Position numbers and translations under genes: made by a program | Part shown: positions 16,641 to 24,419 of the stretch, one piece after another | Position numbering within the stretch: position 1 is the first letter of the stretch | How the letters are laid out: the number at the start of each line of letters is the position of its first letter | The notes under the pieces: model-generated | Seen by the model: the letters and a program-made list of their open reading frames with translations, nothing else | Told to the model about the DNA's origin: nothing | Databases searched by the model: none | NCBI GenBank assembly: GCA_002495525.1 | Contig: DAFS01000008.1 | Location: forward strand, 1-53,615 | From: Euryarchaeota archaeon UBA89 | GTDB lineage: Archaea; Thermoplasmatota; Poseidoniia; Poseidoniales; Thalassarchaeaceae | Reading direction: 5' to 3' | DNA length: 53,615 nucleotides

Positions 16641-17798
16641 GTGGGCGAAATATCTTCTCAACATCAATTATCTCCTTCTTCATGGAATAGATTCGAGGAA
16701 TGCCCAAGGAAATATTGGTTATCTAGACAGCGTTTACCTCGTAAAGCATCTATGCCTGCTTCACTAGGAAATGTCATTCATAACTCCATGGAAGAAATTT
16801 GTAATTTGGATTTCGAAGGTGAAGATGATTCTGAAGTTGGCTGGTTATCTAAAGTGATGAAGAAAACTGTGGATAAGCACTGGGCAATAGAAAAAGAGAT
16901 TTTCCTTAATACACCTCGTCGACCAAACTGGAAATCTCAATCAATAGGAAAAGCCAGAGAAGGGCTAGTCGGAGCACTCAATCTTCTTTTTAGTAAAACA
17001 AAGTTTGAGGGGAAGAAATTTTCTGAAATTTCAATTAAAGATTGGAATGAAATCAAATCAATTGTACTTTCCAATGAAGAGTCATTGATTTCCAATGATG
17101 GAAGATTAATCGGTAGGTTAGATTTACTAATCGACGATTTAGATGAAGACGGGAACTCTAAAGGCTGGATAGTTGCAGATCTTAAAACTGGAAAACCTCC
17201 TAATTCTATTCTCAACGAGAAAGTAACTAGACAATTATTATTTTATAGAGACTTATTGAAAGAAACCAAACCAAATCATCCATCTGTATCTGCCGAAGGA
17301 TGGTATTCCTCTAATCAGAAAATATATTCTACAGAGGGAGATTTTGTACTGGATGACGCAATTTTAGCTTGGAATGATATGAAATTAACTATTCATCCAC
17401 CAGAATCAACACCTAGCGAAGAGTCTTGTGGATTTTGTGAATTTAAGGCTTGGTGCCCTGATTGGTGGATATCTAGAGATATGGGTCATCTTTCTGATAA
17501 GAATTTATTCCGCGACGAGGTTGTAAAAATCATCAAATTTGATGATTTAACAGGCGCTGCAAGATTTGAACGCCAAATACCAGTGGGTAAACGGGGAGAA
17601 TTAACAAGTTCAAATATAAGTTTTGGTGCACTGATTAAAGGCCGAGCATTATCTCAGATAAAGGCACTAATTTCTTCCGATTTTGAAGGGGCAGTATTTC
17701 TCGGAAGTGCAAGATCTCAAGGACAAATCATTCATTTGGGCGACTGGAGCGAGGTTCTCCCCTGGTCTCCTTTATTGGAGTCAAAAAGAGAAGTTTAG
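16641..17798 (+). CDS. PD-(D/E)XK nuclease of RecB/Cas4 type with probable Fe-S cluster
   Basis: A 385-residue protein. The N-terminus LSPSSWNRFEECPRKYWL carries the first cluster cysteine C21. GNVIHNSMEEI is the RecB-nuclease histidine helix. GRLIGRLDLLIDD and WIVADLKTGKPP supply the active-site Asp and D-x-K. SCGFCEFKAWCPDWW, near residues 264-273, supplies three more cysteines. This C...CxxCxxxxxC layout is that of Cas4/AddB iron-sulfur nucleases. A C-terminal 100-residue region is extra. No CRISPR genes are nearby, so a repair role is more likely. The start is GTG. It overlaps the convergent exonuclease by four bases. Confidence 0.88.
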   Translation: MGEISSQHQLSPSSWNRFEECPRKYWLSRQRLPRKASMPASLGNVIHNSMEEICNLDFEGEDDSEVGWLSKVMKKTVDKHWAIEKEIFLNTPRRPNWKSQSIGKAREGLVGALNLLFSKTKFEGKKFSEISIKDWNEIKSIVLSNEESLISNDGRLIGRLDLLIDDLDEDGNSKGWIVADLKTGKPPNSILNEKVTRQLLFYRDLLKETKPNHPSVSAEGWYSSNQKIYSTEGDFVLDDAILAWNDMKLTIHPPESTPSEESCGFCEFKAWCPDWWISRDMGHLSDKNLFRDEVVKIIKFDDLTGAARFERQIPVGKRGELTSSNISFGALIKGRALSQIKALISSDFEGAVFLGSARSQGQIIHLGDWSEVLPWSPLLESKREV

Positions 17799-18607
17799 TT
17801 CTGGAATAAATTCTTATATCTCTCACAAACAATCTTTTCAATAGGACTTGATGGCGATAATAACCAATTCAGATATCTTGGATCATTTCTTTTTATTTCA
17901 TCTAAACTCCTTCCTTTGTATTTTCCAAAGGCAACTATGATGTCAGTATTGTTTACTCTCAATAACCCTCTTGATTGAGGCACAGGTTCTAAATCTTCAA
18001 GCCCCGGTCCAAGAATATTTTCCCTTCTAGCGCCCGCCAAAGAGTCTTGTAAATCATCAATAGAACCTCTAAAAAATCTAGGATTTTCTTTCATTATTTT
18101 CCATAATAAAATCAAAGTCGCACCTGCATCCGCATCCGCTCTATGTGCGTTGGATAAATCGATTCCATATTTATTACATAATATTCCTAGCTTATGTCTC
18201 CCGGGTATCTTTAATTTTCTAGCTATTACTAAAGTATCAATAATTGCTCTTGGCTTAGGAGTTTCGACTCCTGCTCTGAAACATTCCATCTCAAGCATCT
18301 TCCAATCAAATTTAATTATATTATGTCCAACAATGATTGAATCATTAATTATTTTTGATATTTCACCGATGTGCTCAGAGAAATTACCTGAGGCCCTGAC
18401 ATCTTGATCTTTAATTCCATGAACATTCGATGCTTCGAAAGGTATTCTCTTTTCTGGATATACTAATGATTGTAGATTTATGTCACTTCCGTCTACATCA
18501 CTACCAATTAATGCATATTCGACAATCCTTTCTTTCCTAACATCAAAACCCGTAGTTTCTAAATCAAATCCAACAACTCGGAAGCCATCAAAAATCTCCC
18601 CAGTCAT
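17795..18607 (-). CDS. DnaQ-like 3'-5' exonuclease (DEDDh) with C-terminal extension
   Basis: About 270 residues from the preferred ATG at 18607; a frame continues to 18658. A GGGAGGTG motif precedes this ATG at a rather long distance. Motif I is VVGFDLETTGFD with D15 and E17. HNIIKFDWKMLE is motif II and HRADADAGATLILL is motif III, the DEDDh type found in DNA polymerase III epsilon and exonuclease X. The last 50 residues (VAFGKYKGRSLDEI, then PRYLNWLL) are a small domain also seen at the end of exonuclease X-like proteins. It is convergent with the RecB/Cas4-like nuclease, sharing TTAG, so two DNA-end enzymes sit tail to tail. Confidence 0.87.
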   Translation of the reverse strand: MTGEIFDGFRVVGFDLETTGFDVRKERIVEYALIGSDVDGSDINLQSLVYPEKRIPFEASNVHGIKDQDVRASGNFSEHIGEISKIINDSIIVGHNIIKFDWKMLEMECFRAGVETPKPRAIIDTLVIARKLKIPGRHKLGILCNKYGIDLSNAHRADADAGATLILLWKIMKENPRFFRGSIDDLQDSLAGARRENILGPGLEDLEPVPQSRGLLRVNNTDIIVAFGKYKGRSLDEIKRNDPRYLNWLLSPSSPIEKIVCERYKNLFQN

Positions 18608-18715
18608 GATTATTCGAAACACACCTCCCAAATGAACTAATCCGTCCGCATCTTTCAAATCATATATTTTTGATATTCTTCAAGTATCTTTTTCCAACAT
18701 CGCTATGAACATCAT

Positions 18716-19900
18716 ATGATGCACAGGCGCCCAATGTCGTCAACTAAGGCTGTAACTTTCTCGGTATCTTGTATGATTTTATTGGTCTCGCTCGCTGGCT
18801 GTACAGGGCTTTCTTCAACAACACCAAATGCAGAAATTTCTTCTGATGTAACCGAGATTAATGTTGGTGATGTTGTAAATTTTGATGGCCGAAGTTCTAC
18901 ATCACCCTCGCCTTCAATTATCGTAGATTATGATTGGGATTTTGGCGATGGTGAAACACGATTAACTAAATCTGGAATAATTAGTCATTATTTTCAAAAT
19001 TCAGGAAATCACGAAGTCCAACTAAAAGTCACCAATGACCTAGGCGAATCCGATTCTATTTCAATGACAATTTTTGTTAATTCCCCGCCCTCAATCATTA
19101 TTGAAATCCCTGGCTTTGTCAAAACTGGTGAGATAGCAACTTTAGACGCCACCAATTCTTTTGATCCAGAAGGAGGGGATTTGGAATATATTTGGGATTT
19201 CGATAAGACATTTGATAGCGATGGAGATGGAGATCCAACTGGAGATGCAGATGCAACATCTTCTACAGCCGTGATAGAATTTTTAGTAGCCGGTAATCAA
19301 ACAGGAATATTAACCGTGGTTGATGATAAGGGAGGAATTTCATCCGAAGAATGGACAATTATGGTAATTTCTAGAACATTTTATGTCTATTGGGAAGAAG
19401 AAAAAATCACCTACTCATGGTCAGATTATCTCGAACAGGGAGAGACAGTTTCACTTATCCATGAACCAGGTCTCAATTCCCGTATTATCGAGTTTAATGC
19501 ATCATTAATATTAGATAGAGAACTAATACCATTATTATGGCCTGAAGATAATTTTTCATTGCATGTCGATTTACCTATGACTGGATGGACAACATCTACT
19601 TCCACAACACATGATAATATCACAGAAAATGCATCTGCCTATATCTCATATGATGAATTGAATGAGATTCCAGAGAGCGGTTATAACATTCAAGCAGATT
19701 CTGCTGAAAACATAGTTTATTCCTTACTTAACGAACCCGGTCAGAGGTGGGGTATGGGCGAATGGGCATGGTCTATTACTGCAGATCAATGTGATCCAGA
19801 TATACCAGTAGATGGTATCGATCCTGATACCGGCAATGATTGGAATTTAGAAGTTGAATTTATTATTTTGACACCAAGAGTTGCGGAAATTGGAGTTTAA
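18716..19900 (+). CDS. Lipoprotein with two PKD domains
   Basis: A 394-residue exported protein. The signal region SCMILLVSLAGC ends in a lipobox, so the Cys is the likely lipidated residue. An ATG six codons in (MSSTKAV) would give a more usual signal length. Two PKD beta domains follow, with VDYDWDFGDGET and LEYIWDFDKTFDSDGDGDP as the signature strands. The second has an acidic insert resembling the loops of the giant surface protein. The rest is unassigned beta-rich sequence ending at EFIILTPRVAEIGV. It is probably surface-anchored; the ligand is unknown. Confidence 0.8.
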   Translation: MMHRRPMSSTKAVTFSVSCMILLVSLAGCTGLSSTTPNAEISSDVTEINVGDVVNFDGRSSTSPSPSIIVDYDWDFGDGETRLTKSGIISHYFQNSGNHEVQLKVTNDLGESDSISMTIFVNSPPSIIIEIPGFVKTGEIATLDATNSFDPEGGDLEYIWDFDKTFDSDGDGDPTGDADATSSTAVIEFLVAGNQTGILTVVDDKGGISSEEWTIMVISRTFYVYWEEEKITYSWSDYLEQGETVSLIHEPGLNSRIIEFNASLILDRELIPLLWPEDNFSLHVDLPMTGWTTSTSTTHDNITENASAYISYDELNEIPESGYNIQADSAENIVYSLLNEPGQRWGMGEWAWSITADQCDPDIPVDGIDPDTGNDWNLEVEFIILTPRVAEIGV

Positions 19901-19952
19901 ATCTTCATTCAATAGTGGGAAGGCCTTTCAAGTAATTCTCCATGGCATAGCC

Positions 19953-20306
19953 ATGGTCAAAGGGATGGAGATAACCAAAGTCTCAATTCGGGACAGACTT
20001 ATTGCAGATCTGAAAGTAATTATGAGTAACCCTCGAGATTATGATTTTTCTCCACGTGCAGATATTAATGACAATATTCTTAGTATCCAGAATGAAGATG
20101 ATGATTCTTCAAGAACCTCATTTGAATTAGACTCTGAAATGATGGCAACAATAGAAAGAGATCGTATGCTTGAGTTAAGGGTTAAATTCAATGTGGATGG
20201 TATGCATGGTGTTCTTTTACACAAAACTCCTAATCCAAGAGATGGCCCTAAATCTAAGAAATTGGCTCAACCAAGTTGGAAAACAATCCTTCCATTGGAT
20301 ATGTAA
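19953..20306 (+). CDS. Small protein of unknown function
   Basis: About 117 residues from the ATG of MVKGMEITK; another ATG lies four codons on, right after AAAGGG. An upstream TTG frame from 19881 would overlap the lipoprotein gene and is less likely. The sequence is charged and has a helix (SIRDRLIADLKVIM) followed by acidic linkers and a short beta region (LELRVKFNVDGMHGVLLHK). No family recognised. It sits between the PKD lipoprotein and tRNA-Arg. Confidence 0.55.
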   Translation: MVKGMEITKVSIRDRLIADLKVIMSNPRDYDFSPRADINDNILSIQNEDDDSSRTSFELDSEMMATIERDRMLELRVKFNVDGMHGVLLHKTPNPRDGPKSKKLAQPSWKTILPLDM

Positions 20307-20363
20307 ATATCTCCAACTTATCACCGTCGGAATTAAAGATGAACCTTCTCTCGATGTTCTATT

Positions 20364-20440
20364 GGACCCATAGTGTAGCCTGGATATCACTGGGGCTTGC
20401 GGAGCCTTAAACCCGTGTTCAAATCGCGGTGGGTCCGCCA
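20364..20440 (+). tRNA. tRNA-Arg (GCG)
   Basis: The cloverleaf is complete: acceptor GGACCCA/TGGGTCC, discriminator G73 and encoded CCA. The D-stem is GTGT/TCAC with a GCCTGGAT loop. The anticodon stem is GGGGC/GCCTT with loop TTGCGGA, anticodon GCG. The T-stem is CCGTG/CGCGG with loop TTCAAAT. Two G-U pairs fall at the top of the anticodon stem. There is no intron. It reads codons CGC and CGU. Confidence 0.95.
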
Positions 20441-20528
20441 TTTACATTCGTTAGTGTATACTAAAATAATAATTATTTCTAGATTATTGTTCCATAGATT
20501 TCAAACCAATAAACTATTACGATTTATC

Positions 20529-20942
20529 ATGGCTTTCGTATCTTCTAGGCGAATAGACTTCCCAATGGTAGATTTAGCAGGTATTGTTTATTACCCCAGA
20601 TTTTGGGATTTAGCACATCGTTTCTATGAAGAATCATGGAATTATACCTGTGGTATTCACTATAACGAATTACTTCAAAGTTATCGTTTGGGTTTCCCCT
20701 TAGTGCACAGCGAAGCAAATTTTCATCATCCACTTAAGTACGGAGATACAGCAACTTGTAAATTGAAAATCAAGAATATAGGAAATACTTCTATAACTTG
20801 GAGCTTCGAAATATTCAACCAAGAAGAAATTTTGTGCTGGACATCAGTACAAACTACGGTTTGTACAAGCATGGATGAAATAACTAAGAAAGTGTCAGTA
20901 CCAGAGTGGATGCGTGATGGGCTTTCAAAAATTCAAGAGTAG
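20529..20942 (+). CDS. Hotdog-fold acyl-CoA thioesterase (4HBT-like)
   Basis: A 137-residue single hotdog domain. The segment VDLAGIVYYPRFWDLAHRFY carries the family D-x-A-G-I-V motif, with D15 as the candidate catalytic acid. NFHHPLKYGDTATCKLKI is the next conserved strand. It probably hydrolyses acyl-CoA thioesters; the chain or ring specificity is not visible. The start is the ATG of MAFVSSRR. A frame back to 20397 would run through tRNA-Arg and is rejected. It ends three bases before the convergent pentapeptide gene. Confidence 0.85.
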   Translation: MAFVSSRRIDFPMVDLAGIVYYPRFWDLAHRFYEESWNYTCGIHYNELLQSYRLGFPLVHSEANFHHPLKYGDTATCKLKIKNIGNTSITWSFEIFNQEEILCWTSVQTTVCTSMDEITKKVSVPEWMRDGLSKIQE

Positions 20943-20945
20943 TAA

Positions 20946-21338
20946 TTATTCTCTAGGCCACTTTTTTGTTAATGCGGTCCTCAATCCATCATCCATTTTA
21001 GCATCCCACCAATTTGCCTTTCTCCATATGGCATATCTCCCTCTAATTCCTCGTAAATCAGCACCCTCAAGTTTAGCCCCTTGGAAATTAGAAAGATTCA
21101 TTTTAGCCTTAATAAAAATCGCATTTCTCATATCTGCATTATCGAATGCAGCCTTCATTAAATTAGCACCCTTGAAAGAAGCCCTCCTCATATCAGCACC
21201 TGAAAGGTCTGCTCCTTCAAGATCCGCTCCATCAAAAACTGCCCTTTTTAGATTAGCGCCAGAGAGATTAACCCCCCTCAAATCTTTACCGATATGAGAT
21301 GTATATGACCAATCTTCTTTTTCTTCCTCATCAGACAC
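20946..21338 (-). CDS. Pentapeptide-repeat protein
   Basis: A 130-residue protein with about 14 consecutive A(D/N)Lxx pentapeptides, for example GVNLSGANLKRAVFDGADLE, which form a right-handed four-sided beta helix. Flanks are an acidic N-terminus (MSDEEEKEDW) and a C-terminus ending in TKKWPRE. It starts at GTG with GGAG upstream. The start overlaps the end of the upstream gene by eight bases, so the two form an operon. Members of this fold range from DNA mimics that protect gyrase to scaffolds; nothing here picks one. Confidence 0.88.
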   Translation of the reverse strand: MSDEEEKEDWSYTSHIGKDLRGVNLSGANLKRAVFDGADLEGADLSGADMRRASFKGANLMKAAFDNADMRNAIFIKAKMNLSNFQGAKLEGADLRGIRGRYAIWRKANWWDAKMDDGLRTALTKKWPRE

Positions 21339-21885
21339 GTGTCAAACTCTCCAGATAATCCCGTCCAGCATCAGTGAGAATCACATACCGATTTTTCTTT
21401 GGCATACCAGTGGGATATTCCAAGAATGGCTCCATTTTTTTCCCAGAAACTCCACCTTCTAACATCCGATTTATATAGAGTGAAAGATTCCATTTTTCAA
21501 CATCATCTTCACTCCATTTTCCCGATTGAGAAACTAAATTTTTCAATTCTCTTGGTGGCGTATTTGTTTCCTTTTCAACAAATCTCAGATAATTAATTGC
21601 TGCAAGAATAACATCTCCTGTTTTCTCAATATTACACGAATCTAACACTCTTCTGAAAGCAGACCCCCTTTCTGGAATCCCACTTTGAACAGCTCTTTGT
21701 GCAGCAACTTGTACAGCAGAATCTCTAGCATTTTTTATTGTTAATAGTTTTTCTTTCCAAGAATCTCCTTCTTTAATTTTTAACCAATCCTCTTGAACTT
21801 CTTTAGACGATCCAGTTAAATCGATAATATCGCTTCCAACCTTGATATAAATACGACCAATTCCAGAGTTTCCATCTTGACTCAT
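21331..21885 (-). CDS. Uncharacterised protein with possible winged-helix C-terminus
   Basis: A 184-residue soluble protein. An N-terminal beta piece (IYIKVGSDIIDLTGSSKEVQ) precedes a helical middle. The C-terminal half has features of winged-helix units (DVILAAINYLRFVEKE, later KKNRYVILTDAGRDYLESL). The last motif is the T-x-x-G-x-x-Y-L ending common in archaeal winged-helix proteins. I do not recognise the family. It is first in an operon with the pentapeptide protein. The 104-base divergent gap to the PAC2 gene holds AT-rich sequence suitable for promoters. Confidence 0.65.
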   Translation of the reverse strand: MSQDGNSGIGRIYIKVGSDIIDLTGSSKEVQEDWLKIKEGDSWKEKLLTIKNARDSAVQVAAQRAVQSGIPERGSAFRRVLDSCNIEKTGDVILAAINYLRFVEKETNTPPRELKNLVSQSGKWSEDDVEKWNLSLYINRMLEGGVSGKKMEPFLEYPTGMPKKNRYVILTDAGRDYLESLTRV

Positions 21886-21989
21886 ATGTTATCGGAAGGA
21901 GTCAATTTAGTTAAATCCTAGTATATTTTTTTAACAAAAAGTGATTTTGTTAGTGTGAGATTTAAGATACTCTACTAATTGCGAGGTAC

Positions 21990-22760
21990 ATGCAAGATGA
22001 TAGCAGTACAGGATTTCCTTTGGTTTTACATGCCGAAGCAGACCCTAGTCGTCTCGGAGGAACTGCAATATGTGGTTTCTCAACTGTAGGTTCCGTAGGA
22101 GTTATTGCGACTTCACATTTGATTTCATCTTTGAAATTAGATGTAATGGGTACGGTGTTACATCCTCAATTTCCAGCAATTGCTCTGATACATGATTCAG
22201 TACCAAAGCATCCAGTTAGAGTATATCAAGGAGAGGGAGTTGGAGTATTCACATCGGAAATACAATTCCCTAATGAAAAAGATATTTATTTTGCAGAAAC
22301 TGTTTTACAGTGGTTCACAAAAGGCGGTTTTGACAGATTAATTGTAATCGACGGAGTAATTAGTAACGAACTTGGAATCAAAGAAGAAGGCGAGTTATGG
22401 GGCGTTTCTTCCAATCAAGTTGGACGAGATCAACTCGATAATGCAGGAATACGTAGAATCCAACAGGGAATCGTTTCTGGAATTGCCGGATATCTAATTG
22501 CAGAAGGTGAACGCCGTGGACTTGCTGTAACTGCCTTGTTAGCGGAGTGTAACCCAATGTATCCTGATGCTAGAGCCGCACTTATCGCTGTTGAAGGTGT
22601 AAGTGAATTATTAGATAAAGAAATACCGATTCAGGAATTATTAGACGATGCCCGGAAAATCGAAGAAAGAGTTAGAGAGGCATTTAATCGCGCTCAAAAG
22701 ACAGCCTTACCTGCACCAAGTAATGAAGATGATGATGACGAAGTACAGATGGTATTCTAA
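21990..22760 (+). CDS. PAC2-family protein, second paralogue
   Basis: A 256-residue PAC2 protein. GTAICGFSTVGSVGVIATSH is the opening loop. GTVLHPQFPAIALIHDSVP, FTSEIQFP and QQGIVSGIAGYLIAEGERRG match the same blocks in the paralogue at 15755. The tail is acidic (SNEDDDDEVQMVF) and ends in a hydrophobic residue. Archaeal proteasome-binding chaperones of this family use a C-terminal hydrophobic tail to dock on 20S particles, so the ending VF is of interest, although it is not the classic HbYX. The two genes may encode partners of one complex; that is inference. Confidence 0.88.
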   Translation: MQDDSSTGFPLVLHAEADPSRLGGTAICGFSTVGSVGVIATSHLISSLKLDVMGTVLHPQFPAIALIHDSVPKHPVRVYQGEGVGVFTSEIQFPNEKDIYFAETVLQWFTKGGFDRLIVIDGVISNELGIKEEGELWGVSSNQVGRDQLDNAGIRRIQQGIVSGIAGYLIAEGERRGLAVTALLAECNPMYPDARAALIAVEGVSELLDKEIPIQELLDDARKIEERVREAFNRAQKTALPAPSNEDDDDEVQMVF

Positions 22761-23321
22761 TTAGTAAAATGGATTAGTTCCAGCTGCATGATCTGTAGTA
22801 TCGATAATTTCAGAAATACCTGGTACGTTATCTGTAATCATGACTTCTACGCCTTGTTTTAGGGTCACATCTACCATTCCACATCCTTGACAGCCTCCGC
22901 CAAAAGCGATGTATGCCTTACCCTCGTCGACACCTAGTAAATCCACATGTCCTCCATGTGAAGCTACAGCAGGGTTGACATGTTCAGCAATTACGTCTGC
23001 TACACTTTGAGATAAATCATCTATCCAAAGAGGATTCGGGTTATCAAATGCAAAACCCCCTCCCATCAGGGTCTCTTTGTAGTCTAAAGTAGTACCATCT
23101 ATGTATTGAATACTTCTTTCAGCAATTAGAATATTAAGTCCATTTGATTCTGTTTTGGCATCACCCTCTTTTGCATCTTTAATGGGGACTAGTTGTAAAT
23201 CGTAGTTGAATCCGTTTGCTCCTCTCCCAACAATTTCTATACGGACAGCGACATCAGAATCATCTCCTTGAGAGATGTATTGATTCAACATCTCCTGAGC
23301 CTTCTCTGTAATCTCTAGCAT
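22761..23321 (-). CDS. nfuA: NfuA-like iron-sulfur carrier
   Basis: A 186-residue two-domain Fe-S carrier from the ATG of MLEITEKAQ; a TTG three codons upstream is also possible. Residues 1-95 are a degenerate A-type domain (LDYKETLMGGGFAFDNPNP) lacking its cysteines, as in E. coli NfuA. Residues 105-175 are the NifU C-terminal domain with GGGCQGCGM providing the Cx2C that holds a 4Fe-4S cluster between two subunits. It likely passes clusters to targets. MoaA, encoded divergently next door, and the Fe-S nuclease at 16641 are plausible clients. Confidence 0.9.
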   Translation of the reverse strand: MLEITEKAQEMLNQYISQGDDSDVAVRIEIVGRGANGFNYDLQLVPIKDAKEGDAKTESNGLNILIAERSIQYIDGTTLDYKETLMGGGFAFDNPNPLWIDDLSQSVADVIAEHVNPAVASHGGHVDLLGVDEGKAYIAFGGGCQGCGMVDVTLKQGVEVMITDNVPGISEIIDTTDHAAGTNPFY

Positions 23322-23408
23322 GTTACTCAATGTGTTGCAATAGGTGCCCTTTATTCAACCTGTCCTCAAACAGGCAAGACTCATGACCCTAGTTCTTTAC
23401 GAAGTATC

Positions 23409-24419
23409 GTGCCTCCCTCCGATGTCCGAGATCAATTTGGTAGGCCTTTGAAGGATTTACGAATATCCGTTACTGATAGATGCAACTTCCGATGCAGATA
23501 CTGCATGCCTAGAGAGCGCTTTAGTGAAAATCATACCTTTCTTCCGAAGAGGGCATTTTTATCTTTCGAAGAAATAGAAAAAGTAGTTCGTTCATGCATG
23601 TCTTTAGGTCTAGAAAAAGTTAGGATTACTGGTGGAGAACCTCTTTTGAGAAAAGATTTACCTAAGTTAATTGAAATGTTATCGGCCCTCGGAATTGAAA
23701 TCGCACTAACTACAAACGCATCTCTTCTGAAAAAGTATGCAAAAAATCTCCATTCTGCGGGCTTGACTCGTGTAACAGTTAGCTTAGATGCATTAGATCC
23801 TGAACTTCATAGGGCAATGTCTGATAGTAATATTTCAGTAGAATCTATTCTAGAAGGTATCGATGAAGCAATTCGTGTAGGGCTTTCACCTGTGAAAATA
23901 AATTGTGTTGTTCAGAAAGGAGTTAATGAAGAGCAAGTTAGCAAGTTAGTAAATCACTTCCGTCACACTGGAGTAATTGTACGTTTTATTGAATATATGG
24001 ATGTAGGTAGGACAAATGGTTGGCAATTAGCACAAGTAGTACCATCTGAAAAAATTCTAGATCATCTACAGAAAGAGTTTGATTTGATTCCTGTCGATGC
24101 GGAAAAAAATAGCGATGTTGCTGTAAGATGGGGGCATAGGGATGGCTCGGGAGAAATAGGATTAATTTCTTCTGTAACATCTCCCTTTTGTGGAGATTGT
24201 GTAAGGGCTCGCCTTTCAGCAGATGGCAGATTAGTCACTTGTTTATTTGCTTCAGGGGGGCACGATATCCGTGCATTAATCCACAACGGTGCAGGTGAAG
24301 AGGATTTACAAGCAGCAATAGCAGCTATTTGGCATCGGCGAGAAGATCGTTACAGCGAAATTCGCTCAGAAGATACTGCCGCACTCCCTCGAATTGAGAT
24401 GTCCTATATTGGTGGCTGA
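23409..24419 (+). CDS. moaA: GTP 3',8-cyclase (molybdenum cofactor biosynthesis protein A)
   Basis: A 336-residue radical-SAM enzyme that converts GTP to 3',8-cyclo-7,8-dihydro-GTP, the first step of molybdopterin synthesis. The N-terminal 4Fe-4S site is C25-x3-C29-x2-C32. RITGGEPLLRKDL is the SAM-binding GGE motif. The second cluster, which binds GTP, uses C261, C264 and C278 (FCGDCVRARLSADGRLVTC). The C-terminus ends in the double glycine required for activity. The start is GTG. No other moa gene is present. It overlaps convergent trm1 by 16 bases. Confidence 0.97.
   Translation: MPPSDVRDQFGRPLKDLRISVTDRCNFRCRYCMPRERFSENHTFLPKRAFLSFEEIEKVVRSCMSLGLEKVRITGGEPLLRKDLPKLIEMLSALGIEIALTTNASLLKKYAKNLHSAGLTRVTVSLDALDPELHRAMSDSNISVESILEGIDEAIRVGLSPVKINCVVQKGVNEEQVSKLVNHFRHTGVIVRFIEYMDVGRTNGWQLAQVVPSEKILDHLQKEFDLIPVDAEKNSDVAVRWGHRDGSGEIGLISSVTSPFCGDCVRARLSADGRLVTCLFASGGHDIRALIHNGAGEEDLQAAIAAIWHRREDRYSEIRSEDTAALPRIEMSYIGG

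Noticed and set aside
20397..20528. N-terminal extension of the thioesterase frame
   Set aside because: It would be translated from inside tRNA-Arg. The family starts at the ATG at 20529.
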